From the NCBI RefSeq assembly GCF_017745215.1, contig NZ_JAGHZV010000004.1:162931-226930 (forward strand): DNA of 64,000 nucleotides, read 5' to 3'. Under the pieces are notes generated by a model. That model was not told the origin of the DNA and did no database searches. It saw only the letters and a program-made list of their open reading frames with translations. Below, one piece after another: positions 27,180-35,619 of the stretch (within the stretch, counting starts at the first letter, position 1; every line of letters begins with the position of its first letter). The DNA comes from Sphingomonas sp. GTDB taxonomy: Bacteria; Pseudomonadota; Alphaproteobacteria; Sphingomonadales; Sphingomonadaceae. A program made the translations under genes and the position numbers.

Positions 27180-29207
27180 TCAGTCCCCCAGCACCAGGTC
27201 GTGGCCGTGCCGCGGGTCCGCATCGATCGCGTAGACCGACCGCGCGACGCCTGCCGCCCGCGCCTGGTCGATGCCCCGCTGGTCGACCGCGGGGTCGCCG
27301 TCGTCCTCGCAGATTCCGCCGAGCGGGTCGGGCGCCGCTTGGGGATCGGCCTTGGTCGGGAGCTCTATGCCCGGGTGGCGTTCCTGGTCGCGCCCACCCG
27401 ACGGGGCATCATCGGGTTCGGCATCGTTGGCGGCTGCGAGGCGCGCATCGACCTCGGCCTTGCGCGCGGACCAGTCGTCGCCGCGCGGCGCCGGGCGGTC
27501 GGCATAGCCGCCGCTCGCCAGCGCCGGCGGCGAGACCACCCGCTCGGCGAACGTGCCGTCCTCATAATAGCGGAGCTTGTTCGCGCGGATCGGCGGCGTG
27601 CCCGAGACGAGCACCAGCTCCTCATGCGCCGGCAGCTGCATCACTTCTCCCGGCGTCAGCAGCGCGCGGGCGGTCTCCTGCCGGCTGACCATGACGTGCG
27701 CGAGCCACGGCGACAGCCTGTGGCCGGCATAGTTGCGCATCGCACGCTGCTCGGTCGCGGTACCGAGCGCGTCGGAGATGCGCTTGGCGGTGCGCTCGTC
27801 GTTGGTCGCGAACGCCACGCGTACATGGCAATTGTCGAGGATTGCATTGTGCTCGCCGTACGCCTTCTCGATCTGGTTGAGGCTCTGCGCGATCAGGAAG
27901 GCGCGCACGCCATAGCCGGCGAGGAAGGCGAGGCTGGTCTCGAAGAAGTCGAGGCGGCCGAGCGCCGGGAACTCGTCGAGCATCAGCAGCAGTTGCCGCT
28001 TGGGCGTACCTGCAGTCGGCAGGTCCTCGGTCAGCCGGCGCCCGATCTGGTTGAGCACGAGCCGGATCAGCGGCTTGGTTCGGCTGATGTCCGACGGCGG
28101 CACGACCAGATAGAGCGAGACGGGCGCCTTCGCGGAGACGAGGTCGGCAACGCGCCAGTCCGAGCGCGACGTCACCGCCGCGACCGTCGGATCGCGGTAG
28201 AGCCCGAGGAAGCTCATCGCGGTCGAAAGCACGCCCGAGCGCTCGTTGTCGGACTTGTTGAGGAGTTCGCGCGCGGCGCTCGCGACCACGGGATGGACGC
28301 GCGGCGCGTCGCCGGTGCCGAGATGATTGGTGGTCATCATCACCCGCAGCGTCGCCGCGAACGAGCGCTGCGGATCGGAAAGGAAGGTCGCGACGCGGGC
28401 GAGCGTCTTCTCCTCCTCGGAATAGAGGATGTGGAGAATCGCGCCGACGAGCAGCGAGTGGCTGGTCTTCTCCCAATGGTTGCGCCGCTCGAGCGCGCCC
28501 TCGGGATCGACGAGGATGTCGGCGATGTTTTGGACGTCGCGAACTTCGTCGGCGCCGCGGCGGACCTCGAGCAGCGGGTTGTAGCAGGCCGAGCGCGCGT
28601 CGGTCGGGTTGAACAGCAGGCAGTGCGAGAAGCGCGCGCGCCAGCTGGCGGTCAACTGCCAGTTCTCGCCCTTGATGTCGTGGATGACGGCCGAGCCGGT
28701 CCAGCCGAGCAAGGTCGGCACGACCAGCCCGACGCCCTTGCCCGAGCGGGTCGGCGCGAACGCCATGACGTGCTCCGGACCGCTGTGGCGCAGATAACGC
28801 GCGCCCGAGCGGCCGAGGAATACGCCCGTGTCGCCGAAGAGACCGGCTCGCTCGATTTCGCGGGGTGTCGCCCAGCGCGCCGAGCCGTAGGTCGTGACAT
28901 TCCGGCGTTGCCGCGCGCGCCACAGCGATCCGGCGATCGCGGCCCCGCAGCCGACGAAGCCGCTCGCCGCCGCAATCGTCCCCGCGCGGTCGAAAACGTG
29001 GGGCGCATAGGCGTCAAAATGGTACCACCAAGGGAAGATCGCCCAGGGTCGATAGATCGGTCGACCGAAGAGCGTGAACCACGCCGGCCCCAGCTCGGGC
29101 TGATATGCGAGCTCGGCCGCTGCCCATTGGGTCGCGAACCAGATCCCCGCGATCACGATCGCGAAGACCAGGAGGATCTGACCGAGGAGCAGTTTGGTCG
29201 GAGTCAT
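27180..29207 (-). CDS. traG: TraG / VirD4-like type IV coupling protein
   Basis: 675 residues. Two or three N-terminal membrane segments (~5-27 and ~75-95), then the ATPase with Walker A APTRSGKGVG (151-160), the HDIKGENWQLTA segment and Walker B LLLMLDEFPALGRLDFF. It docks the relaxase-DNA complex at the channel. The C-terminal ~90 residues are acidic and disordered. It is the first gene of the minus-strand trb unit; the relaxase it should serve is 20 kb away across the inserted defence island. Confidence 0.95.
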   Translation of the reverse strand: MTPTKLLLGQILLVFAIVIAGIWFATQWAAAELAYQPELGPAWFTLFGRPIYRPWAIFPWWYHFDAYAPHVFDRAGTIAAASGFVGCGAAIAGSLWRARQRRNVTTYGSARWATPREIERAGLFGDTGVFLGRSGARYLRHSGPEHVMAFAPTRSGKGVGLVVPTLLGWTGSAVIHDIKGENWQLTASWRARFSHCLLFNPTDARSACYNPLLEVRRGADEVRDVQNIADILVDPEGALERRNHWEKTSHSLLVGAILHILYSEEEKTLARVATFLSDPQRSFAATLRVMMTTNHLGTGDAPRVHPVVASAARELLNKSDNERSGVLSTAMSFLGLYRDPTVAAVTSRSDWRVADLVSAKAPVSLYLVVPPSDISRTKPLIRLVLNQIGRRLTEDLPTAGTPKRQLLLMLDEFPALGRLDFFETSLAFLAGYGVRAFLIAQSLNQIEKAYGEHNAILDNCHVRVAFATNDERTAKRISDALGTATEQRAMRNYAGHRLSPWLAHVMVSRQETARALLTPGEVMQLPAHEELVLVSGTPPIRANKLRYYEDGTFAERVVSPPALASGGYADRPAPRGDDWSARKAEVDARLAAANDAEPDDAPSGGRDQERHPGIELPTKADPQAAPDPLGGICEDDGDPAVDQRGIDQARAAGVARSVYAIDADPRHGHDLVLGD

Positions 29208-29480
29208 GCGGGCCTCCGCCCGCGCGACTCATTCGCTCGGGCTCAGCCGCGAATCTCCGGGAAATTGCCGCCGGGCATCAGACACTCGTTGGGGCACCGA
29301 AGGTGATCATCGGGGAATCTCCGCAGGCTCCAAGCGAAACGATACGGCTCTAGGCCGCCTTTGACCGATAGAGCGCGGAGAGTCTCGCATTGCTTGGTAC
29401 GAATTCTCACCGCATGATCCGCAGCGACGTCTCCGTCGCCTTCGGTGAATGTCGATCGCTGCTAGTAGAAGGTGTCCAAC

Positions 29481-31517
29481 ATGCCGGACAGCTCTCCCAA
29501 GTTGTTCCTTAAGTTTCACGGCCGGATCTTGGATTCGCTGGGCATCCAAATGTACCAAAGTCCGGTGGCGGCGGTGGCAGAACTGATCGCCAATGCTTGG
29601 GATGCCGACGCGAAGAGTGTCGCGGTCACACTGCCCGACCGTCTCGATGGTAGCCCCGAACTGCTCGTAGTCGACACCGGGCGCGGGATGACGTTTGCAG
29701 AGTGCCAGGACTTCTATTTGAACGTGGGTCGCAATCGACGCGTGGAGGCTGGCGCTGTATCGGCGGGCGGGCGCCCTGTGCTCGGCCGCAAAGGTATCGG
29801 TAAATTTGCCGGTTTCGGCATCGCCGACGTCATGCGCGTGGAGACAATAAGCGGCGAAAGCGGCGAGAAGACGGTTTTCGAACTGGATATCCGCAAGTTG
29901 CGCTCGGACGCCTACGTCGACGTCACACCCGAGCCGGTTACCGTCATCGAGCATCTCGATGCCGACGCCGCCCGCATTCCGCACCAGGGGACGACAATTA
30001 AGCTTACGGAATTGAAGTTGCAGACCGTCCGCAACCCCGAGCCCTTTGCCAAGAGTATGTCCAGGCGCTTCCTTCTAGCGTCGCAAGCTGATGACTTCAT
30101 CGTCACGGTCAATGGCCTCTCCCTGCCCGAGGATGTCGAGCCCTTTTCGGTTCAGTTCGATTTTCCACGCGACTATCAAGCGGGAGAGCGCCCGGCCGGC
30201 ATGAACCTCGATGGCGATTGGGGAGTCGAGGAGCTGTCCGAAGGACGCAAGATTCGCTGGCGGGTTCGGTTTTCCACCACGCCGATCGAAAGCGAGGAGT
30301 TTCGAGGCGTATCGGTATTCTGCGGAGTTAAGATTGCCCAGAACCCGTTCTTCTTCAATCTTTCGGGCGGCCTGGGCGGTCAGCACGGTCAACAATATCT
30401 GACCGGGAAGGTTGTCGCCGACTACCTTGATCAGCTGGGCGGCGACGTCATTACCACCGAGCGGCAACGGATCAATTGGGAAGAACCGGTCGCGCTGGAA
30501 CTGCAGGAATGGGGCCAGGTGCGTCTCAAAGAGCTTCTTGTCCTGTGGAAGGAGCGGCGGGCCCAGGAGAAGGTGAACCGCCTTGACGCACGTGTCGAAC
30601 CGTTTGCGCAGCGCCTGGAGAATCTGCCGCCGACCGAACGCAAGATCGTCCGTACGGCGTTGCTCCGCGTCGCGCAGGTGGAAGCCATCGACGACGAACA
30701 GTTCGGTGGCTTGGCACAAGCCATTCTGACGGCGTGGGAGGGGGGCCGGCTTCGCGGTCTCATCGACGACATCTCGCGCATGGACGGCCTTGCGGAAGGC
30801 GCACTTCTTCACCTGCTGGCCGAAGCCCAGGTCATAGGCGCTCTGCATATGGCCGAGGTCGTCGAGACCCGAATCGGCATTATCCAGGGGCTCGAGCGTC
30901 GGATTGCGGACCGCGATCTGGAAAATGCCGTTCGCGACTATATCGCGGTGAATCCTTGGCTGATTGGCCCGCGCTGGGAGACCTTTCGCAAGGAGATCAG
31001 TCTCAACAGCTTCATCGTGAGCGCTCTGGAAGAAGCCGGCATCACCAAAGACCCAGATTGGCAAGGCCGCATGGATTTGGTCCTCCGCTCCGGGCATGAA
31101 CTTGTGGTCGTTGAGTTCATGCGTCCGGGACTGACAATCGATCGCGACCACATCAATCGGTTTCGCCACTATGTTCAGGTTCTGAAAACACGCATCTCCG
31201 GCAATTCCGACCTGAAGATCAGTCATGTCAGCGGCTTGCTGGTGGCCGACCACCTCAACAAGAAGGCCGATATCCTCGAAGAGATCGCTTCGCTGGGCCA
31301 GTCCAGCATGTTCTGCCTGGAGTGGAGCGCTCTCTTAGGACAGGCCAAGGCTCAATGGATGGAATTCATGGCCGCTGTGACGGAGCGGGCCCCGGACGAT
31401 CCGCGCGTGCAGGCAATCCGCGCGGACACCAAGGGTTCGGACGAAAATACGACGGAGCAAGAGCCGTTGATACCGATCGAAAGCATCGGAGATATCACTT
31501 CAATCAGCGAGACCTAG
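29481..31517 (+). CDS. GHKL ATPase fused to a C-terminal PD-(D/E)XK-like nuclease domain
   Basis: 678 residues. The N-terminal GHKL (Hsp90-like) domain has the N-box AELIANAWDAD (Glu34, Asn38), DTGRGM (65-70) and the lid GRKGIGKFAGFG (102-113). A middle beta domain and a helical segment (~340-480) follow. The C-terminal ~150 residues resemble a PD-(D/E)XK nuclease: GRMDLVLRSGHELVVVEFMRPG with Asp532 and Glu545, where a basic residue follows one position later than the usual Lys. ATG 29481 has AGAAGG 8 bases upstream; GTG 29472 is an alternative. First gene of the island, single-gene transcription unit, divergent from traG. Likely a one-protein defence effector, by inference; no described family name is claimed. 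Confidence 0.75.
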   Translation: MPDSSPKLFLKFHGRILDSLGIQMYQSPVAAVAELIANAWDADAKSVAVTLPDRLDGSPELLVVDTGRGMTFAECQDFYLNVGRNRRVEAGAVSAGGRPVLGRKGIGKFAGFGIADVMRVETISGESGEKTVFELDIRKLRSDAYVDVTPEPVTVIEHLDADAARIPHQGTTIKLTELKLQTVRNPEPFAKSMSRRFLLASQADDFIVTVNGLSLPEDVEPFSVQFDFPRDYQAGERPAGMNLDGDWGVEELSEGRKIRWRVRFSTTPIESEEFRGVSVFCGVKIAQNPFFFNLSGGLGGQHGQQYLTGKVVADYLDQLGGDVITTERQRINWEEPVALELQEWGQVRLKELLVLWKERRAQEKVNRLDARVEPFAQRLENLPPTERKIVRTALLRVAQVEAIDDEQFGGLAQAILTAWEGGRLRGLIDDISRMDGLAEGALLHLLAEAQVIGALHMAEVVETRIGIIQGLERRIADRDLENAVRDYIAVNPWLIGPRWETFRKEISLNSFIVSALEEAGITKDPDWQGRMDLVLRSGHELVVVEFMRPGLTIDRDHINRFRHYVQVLKTRISGNSDLKISHVSGLLVADHLNKKADILEEIASLGQSSMFCLEWSALLGQAKAQWMEFMAAVTERAPDDPRVQAIRADTKGSDENTTEQEPLIPIESIGDITSISET

Positions 31518-31625
31518 CTTTTTCCTAAGCACATCCCCCTTCTTCAAGGGATCTCGCGGGATTCGCGATTCTAAGCGCTGCCAGGATAGCCACGACGAGG
31601 GAGCTGCACGCGGGCCCCAGCGGCA

Positions 31626-33800
31626 TCACGCCTCGCGGTCTACCGCAAAGAACAGATCGGTGGCGAGTTCTTCGCCCTCTTCGACCCGCGCCTCCACTTC
31701 GCGCTCCCATTCGACACCGCGATAATAGGGTAGCGCCGGATCGCGGAGATCGCGCGTTGCATCGAGACAGAACACGAACAGCCGCTCATCGGGATGCTTT
31801 TCGTCCAGCTCCGCAAACGCGGCGCGGGCCGCATTGACGCGCTCCATATCGGTCATCTTGCCGGCAACTAGGCACGCGAAGGCGCTCGGGTGCAATTGCT
31901 CCGGAACCTGCATCAGCACGCCGTTGAGAAGGCGTTTTCCAGCCATGCGCCTAATGTTGCGGCGCATGGCGACGATGTCGGTCCAGAATTTATCCTGCGA
32001 GACGAGCGGAACGTTCAGCAGATCGTAGACCATGTCGGTCCATCCCCTCGGCCGCTTGTCTTCCCGATCCCTGATGATGCGGTCCCACCAGCCGCTTGTG
32101 CGCTTCGGCGGGCGCACCCGTGGGTCGTGGTGCGCGGAACCCTTCACATGATACCGCAGCAGGTCGGACAGGCCGTAGAGAACGAGCGGCCCGAGATCGA
32201 AGCCCTTGCGCCATAGCCGCGTGAAGCCGGTCTTGAGGTACAGCGCGAGCAAGTCGAGCTCGTCGGCAACGAATTCGTGGTCCCGTTCGAGCTCGGCCCG
32301 CCGCAGAAAGAAATGGAGGCAGCGGCCTTCGCTGCCGACCAGGTCGCGGACAAGCCAGAGGTCGCCGATCGTGAATACGGGCATCGGCTTGGCGCCCCGC
32401 CGCGCGATCCGCTCGCGAAGCGCGTCTTCGACCCCATAGCTCGCCATCGTCACACGCTCGAGCGAGATGCCGAATCGGGCAATCTGCCGGATGCCTTCCT
32501 TGACGAGCGTCCGTTCGCCCTGATCCGTCCTCAACTTCAAAACGGCGTCGCCGCGGTCGCGCAGAATGGCCTCCAGTCGCGAGGCCTGCACCGAAGCCTC
32601 GACGACGATGTCGTCGAACAGATCGAACCAGGCCGCGCTGCCGCGCCGGGCGACCGTTGAGAGGACATGGCTCTTCGATTCGAAGATCAGCACATGCTCG
32701 TCGAGCAGGAGAAGGAGATCCGTTTCGTGCTCCTCGCCGCTCGCGGGATCGGTCCAGAAGACCGACGTCAGCGCCTCGCCATGCGGAAACATCTCGAGGA
32801 GCGCACGCGCCGTCATCGCTTCGAGGGCATCGCCGCGTGCCTTGCCCAACAGTTCCCCCGGCTTGCTCGACACCTCCTCTGCGAGCGTCGATAGAATATC
32901 GGCATGCGCCGCCAGCACCGTTCCGGGCGAGAAGCAGAACCAGCGGCCGTCGGCCTTCACGAACGGCCGTTTCCAGACCGGGTTGTCGAGATGAAGATGG
33001 TCCGGGTTGGCGCCTACAAGCGCGCCCGGCTCGATCGACAGCAGGTCGAGAACCGCCACGATCGTCGTCGCGCCCAAGTGCGGCAGCGCAAGCGCGAGCA
33101 TCGGCACGGACACCTCGAACAGCGACACCCATTCTGGATTGAACGGCGTGCTTCCATCCTTGAGCCAGGCATCGATCTCGCCCGGCACCTTGCTGGAATC
33201 GACCAGCGTCGCGACGAGGCTTGCGGCCGCCATCGCCACCAGCGACGCGTCTTTGAGCGACATGCCGAGCACCCGGTCGCCGAAAGGCGCCAACTCATCC
33301 CCGATCGTCCGGAATATCTTTGCTGCATGGTGCGCATAGAATGTGTGGCGCACCATCAGGGTCTGAATCATGCGGCGCGTGAGCAGGCTCTCCTTGGCGC
33401 CGCTGCGCGGCTTCGAGGTCTGGCCGAGAAAAAGGTGGAGGTGTGCCTCGAACGCATCCGTGACACGTCGGATCTGCGCGGGGAACGGCGGATCGCCCGC
33501 TGCGCTTTCCCGGAGCATGAGCGCCTGGGCAAGTTCGACCCCGGCGATGCTGATCCGTTGCGGCGGCGGGTCAAGCGCCGTGATCTTCTCGATCGCGCCG
33601 AGCGCGGTCATCACCATGAGCGTGTCGACCGTTCGAAACCCCGCCTCGAGCGTTGTCGTGGCATCGCGGTACAGACGCTCTTCTTCCCCTGCCGGAAAAC
33701 GGGGAGAGTGATCCCAGCCATAGGCATCCGCCGCCGGCAGGCCGCTTCCGATGACGATATCGTCGAGCCCCATCGGGGCCTTGCCGCGCTTCTTGGCCAT
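31626..33800 (-). CDS. Large protein with central NERD-like/PD-(D/E)XK nuclease motif, unknown family
   Basis: 724 residues. Residues 361-376 read DLLLLLDEHVLIFESK, a Asp-x12-Glu-Ser-Lys pattern of PD-(D/E)XK/NERD-type nucleases, in an otherwise unrecognised mostly helical protein. A basic segment (RVRPPKRTSGWWDRIIRD) stands near 560. AAGGA six bases before ATG supports the start. It is divergent from a small HEPN-like gene and an HNH gene, the whole lying among restriction genes, so a DNA-cleaving defence role is the best guess. No signal peptide or membrane helix. Confidence 0.65.
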   Translation of the reverse strand: MAKKRGKAPMGLDDIVIGSGLPAADAYGWDHSPRFPAGEEERLYRDATTTLEAGFRTVDTLMVMTALGAIEKITALDPPPQRISIAGVELAQALMLRESAAGDPPFPAQIRRVTDAFEAHLHLFLGQTSKPRSGAKESLLTRRMIQTLMVRHTFYAHHAAKIFRTIGDELAPFGDRVLGMSLKDASLVAMAAASLVATLVDSSKVPGEIDAWLKDGSTPFNPEWVSLFEVSVPMLALALPHLGATTIVAVLDLLSIEPGALVGANPDHLHLDNPVWKRPFVKADGRWFCFSPGTVLAAHADILSTLAEEVSSKPGELLGKARGDALEAMTARALLEMFPHGEALTSVFWTDPASGEEHETDLLLLLDEHVLIFESKSHVLSTVARRGSAAWFDLFDDIVVEASVQASRLEAILRDRGDAVLKLRTDQGERTLVKEGIRQIARFGISLERVTMASYGVEDALRERIARRGAKPMPVFTIGDLWLVRDLVGSEGRCLHFFLRRAELERDHEFVADELDLLALYLKTGFTRLWRKGFDLGPLVLYGLSDLLRYHVKGSAHHDPRVRPPKRTSGWWDRIIRDREDKRPRGWTDMVYDLLNVPLVSQDKFWTDIVAMRRNIRRMAGKRLLNGVLMQVPEQLHPSAFACLVAGKMTDMERVNAARAAFAELDEKHPDERLFVFCLDATRDLRDPALPYYRGVEWEREVEARVEEGEELATDLFFAVDREA

Positions 33801-33926
33801 GCCCGATCCTTAACAGCACGCGCGATCCCGCCCTAGCGCGGCGGAAGCGTCGGGGTGAGGACCGGGCAGGCACGACATGGCGAATGGGGCTTGATCGCGG
33901 TGCCACGCGGCCGGAAGGATGCGCGA

Positions 33927-34394
33927 ATGCAACACGACACCATTCCGGACGATGTTCGAACGCTGGCTTTCGAGTTCTTCTATTGGTTCTCGCGGTTCGA
34001 ATTCGCGCTGAAGGAAAACGGCTACCTTAAGAGCCGGATCGTCGGCACGAGAGCTGAACCGAGCTGGCAAGGCTTTGTCGACGCCTGGCAAGGCGACTAC
34101 GAACCGACGTCCGCGGCGAAGGCCCTGATTGCCGCCAATCCGCAACAGCAAATCGTCGGTCCGGCGGGACTCGAATTCCGCGACGTTCATTTTGCCGAAC
34201 AGCCGAGCGACCTCAAACGGGTCGTGCGGTTGGCGCAGACGGTCAGGAACAATCTCTTTCACGGCGGCAAGCACGGAAACGAGAGTTGGGACGATCCGAA
34301 CCGGATGCGGCTGCTTTTGCCTACCACGATCGTCATTCTCGGCGAGTTCGCCGATCGTGCCGGCATCACGGCCGACTATGACCGATATTATTGA
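33927..34394 (+). CDS. Small HEPN-like protein
   Basis: 155 residues, mostly helical. Residues 107-112 read RNNLFH, an R-N-x3-H pattern that matches the HEPN RNase signature, followed by GGKHGNESWDD and a helix RLLLPTTIVILGEFA as in the Apea-like/abortive-infection HEPN group. HEPN RNases of this kind act as effectors in several antiphage systems. The ATG at 33927 has GGAAGG eight bases upstream; the open frame extends 24 codons further without support. No nucleotidyltransferase partner is adjacent; the divergent 724-residue nuclease gene is the closest partner candidate. Family membership is probable, activity unproven. Confidence 0.65.
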   Translation: MQHDTIPDDVRTLAFEFFYWFSRFEFALKENGYLKSRIVGTRAEPSWQGFVDAWQGDYEPTSAAKALIAANPQQQIVGPAGLEFRDVHFAEQPSDLKRVVRLAQTVRNNLFHGGKHGNESWDDPNRMRLLLPTTIVILGEFADRAGITADYDRYY

Positions 34395-34469
34395 CGGGTA
34401 GCCTTCGGGTCACCCGCAGTCGGCCGCGCGAGGATGGCGGGCGTCCGACCGGCGCGCTATGCGCCGCCG

Positions 34470-35324
34470 ATGGCAAGCAAAGACGACGATCCCAAACGAC
34501 TCGAACCGAGCAAGGACGTACTCAGGCAATTGTTCCTGAAGTCGGGAAACCTGTGCGCATTCTCTGGCTGCAACAACATCATGATGAACGCGCAGGGCGA
34601 TTTCATCGGGCAGATTTGCCACATCGAAGGCGTCAAGGGCGAACGCTTCCGCGCGACCATGTCCAACGAGGAGCGGCGGGCGTTCAAGAACCTGATGCTG
34701 CTCTGCTACCAGCATCATATCGAAACCAACGACGAGAAAACCTACACGGTCGCAAAGCTGGTCAAGATGAAGGCGGATCACGAGGCCCGGTTCACCGATC
34801 CCAGCGCCATCATGCTCGAGGCGTTCATCGATCAGACGCGGTCGGCGCCGACGCCGAAGGTCGCGAATCTCGCACGCATGAATGCGGTGCTGGGCTGGAA
34901 CCACGCGCCGGTCGAGATTGACGAAGCGGTGGAGGAGCTGAACGCCTTTCTCGCGAAATTCGTCACCGTGCCGATCGAGGTCAGGCGTTTCTTCGGAGCG
35001 GTGGTCGAGCGTGCCTGGTTCATGCGCGACAGCGGCGTTGTCCAGCAGGCCTATGGCGATGTGGCACTCAAAGTCGACGACTTCAGGACGTCCCACAAGA
35101 TCAGCCTGCAGAAAATCAAGACCAACCTCGCGCTGCTCGAATCCTACAAGCTCGCCTGCCACGAGGAACTGAGTGGGTCCTTCGGCTGGGAAAACGGGAT
35201 CCGGATCTACAGCCTGAAAAGCGGTTGGCCGTTCTGGAATAATCTCGCCGAATTCTGCGACATCGAGAAGGAGCCGCTCAGCGTCTTCATCGACCAGCTG
35301 GAGTTTTCACGATTGGACGCCTGA
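34470..35324 (+). CDS. HNH endonuclease-like protein with C-terminal unknown domain
   Basis: 284 residues. The N-terminal HNH zinc finger shows LCAFSGC, then ICHIEGVKG and LMLLCYQHH, i.e. paired cysteines around a His-Asn-His core. The remaining ~170 residues are helical (ALVKM, VEELNAFLAKFVTVPIEVR) and unlike a known domain; it may recognise a target or a partner. It follows the HEPN-like gene after 75 bases on the same strand, so the two may be expressed together. The ATG at 34470 gives ASKDDDPKRLEPS; no clear ribosome site is seen. Restriction-like nuclease role by family inference. Confidence 0.75.
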   Translation: MASKDDDPKRLEPSKDVLRQLFLKSGNLCAFSGCNNIMMNAQGDFIGQICHIEGVKGERFRATMSNEERRAFKNLMLLCYQHHIETNDEKTYTVAKLVKMKADHEARFTDPSAIMLEAFIDQTRSAPTPKVANLARMNAVLGWNHAPVEIDEAVEELNAFLAKFVTVPIEVRRFFGAVVERAWFMRDSGVVQQAYGDVALKVDDFRTSHKISLQKIKTNLALLESYKLACHEELSGSFGWENGIRIYSLKSGWPFWNNLAEFCDIEKEPLSVFIDQLEFSRLDA

Positions 35325-35619
35325 GCCGCTTCGACGCGGAAAAATACCGCTCGATGTCCGCCAAGCCCCACTTAGCTATACTGTGCGCTATCCCTCTCTG
35401 CGCCGCCACAGGTCGCATCGACACCTTTCAGGCTCCGCCCCCGAAGCGTAGCAAATCTTTGGCCAGCGCCGCAGCGTGGGGGTAGGAAAGGCTTGCACGT
35501 GCAGCCGGTATCGTCGCGCACGAGGGCGTCGTGTTCGAGCCCGCAATCAACAATGCGATTTGGGCAGGGTCATATCGGGTGTCGAGAGGCAGACGGCCCG
35601 CTTCGGGCTCCCCGCGACT

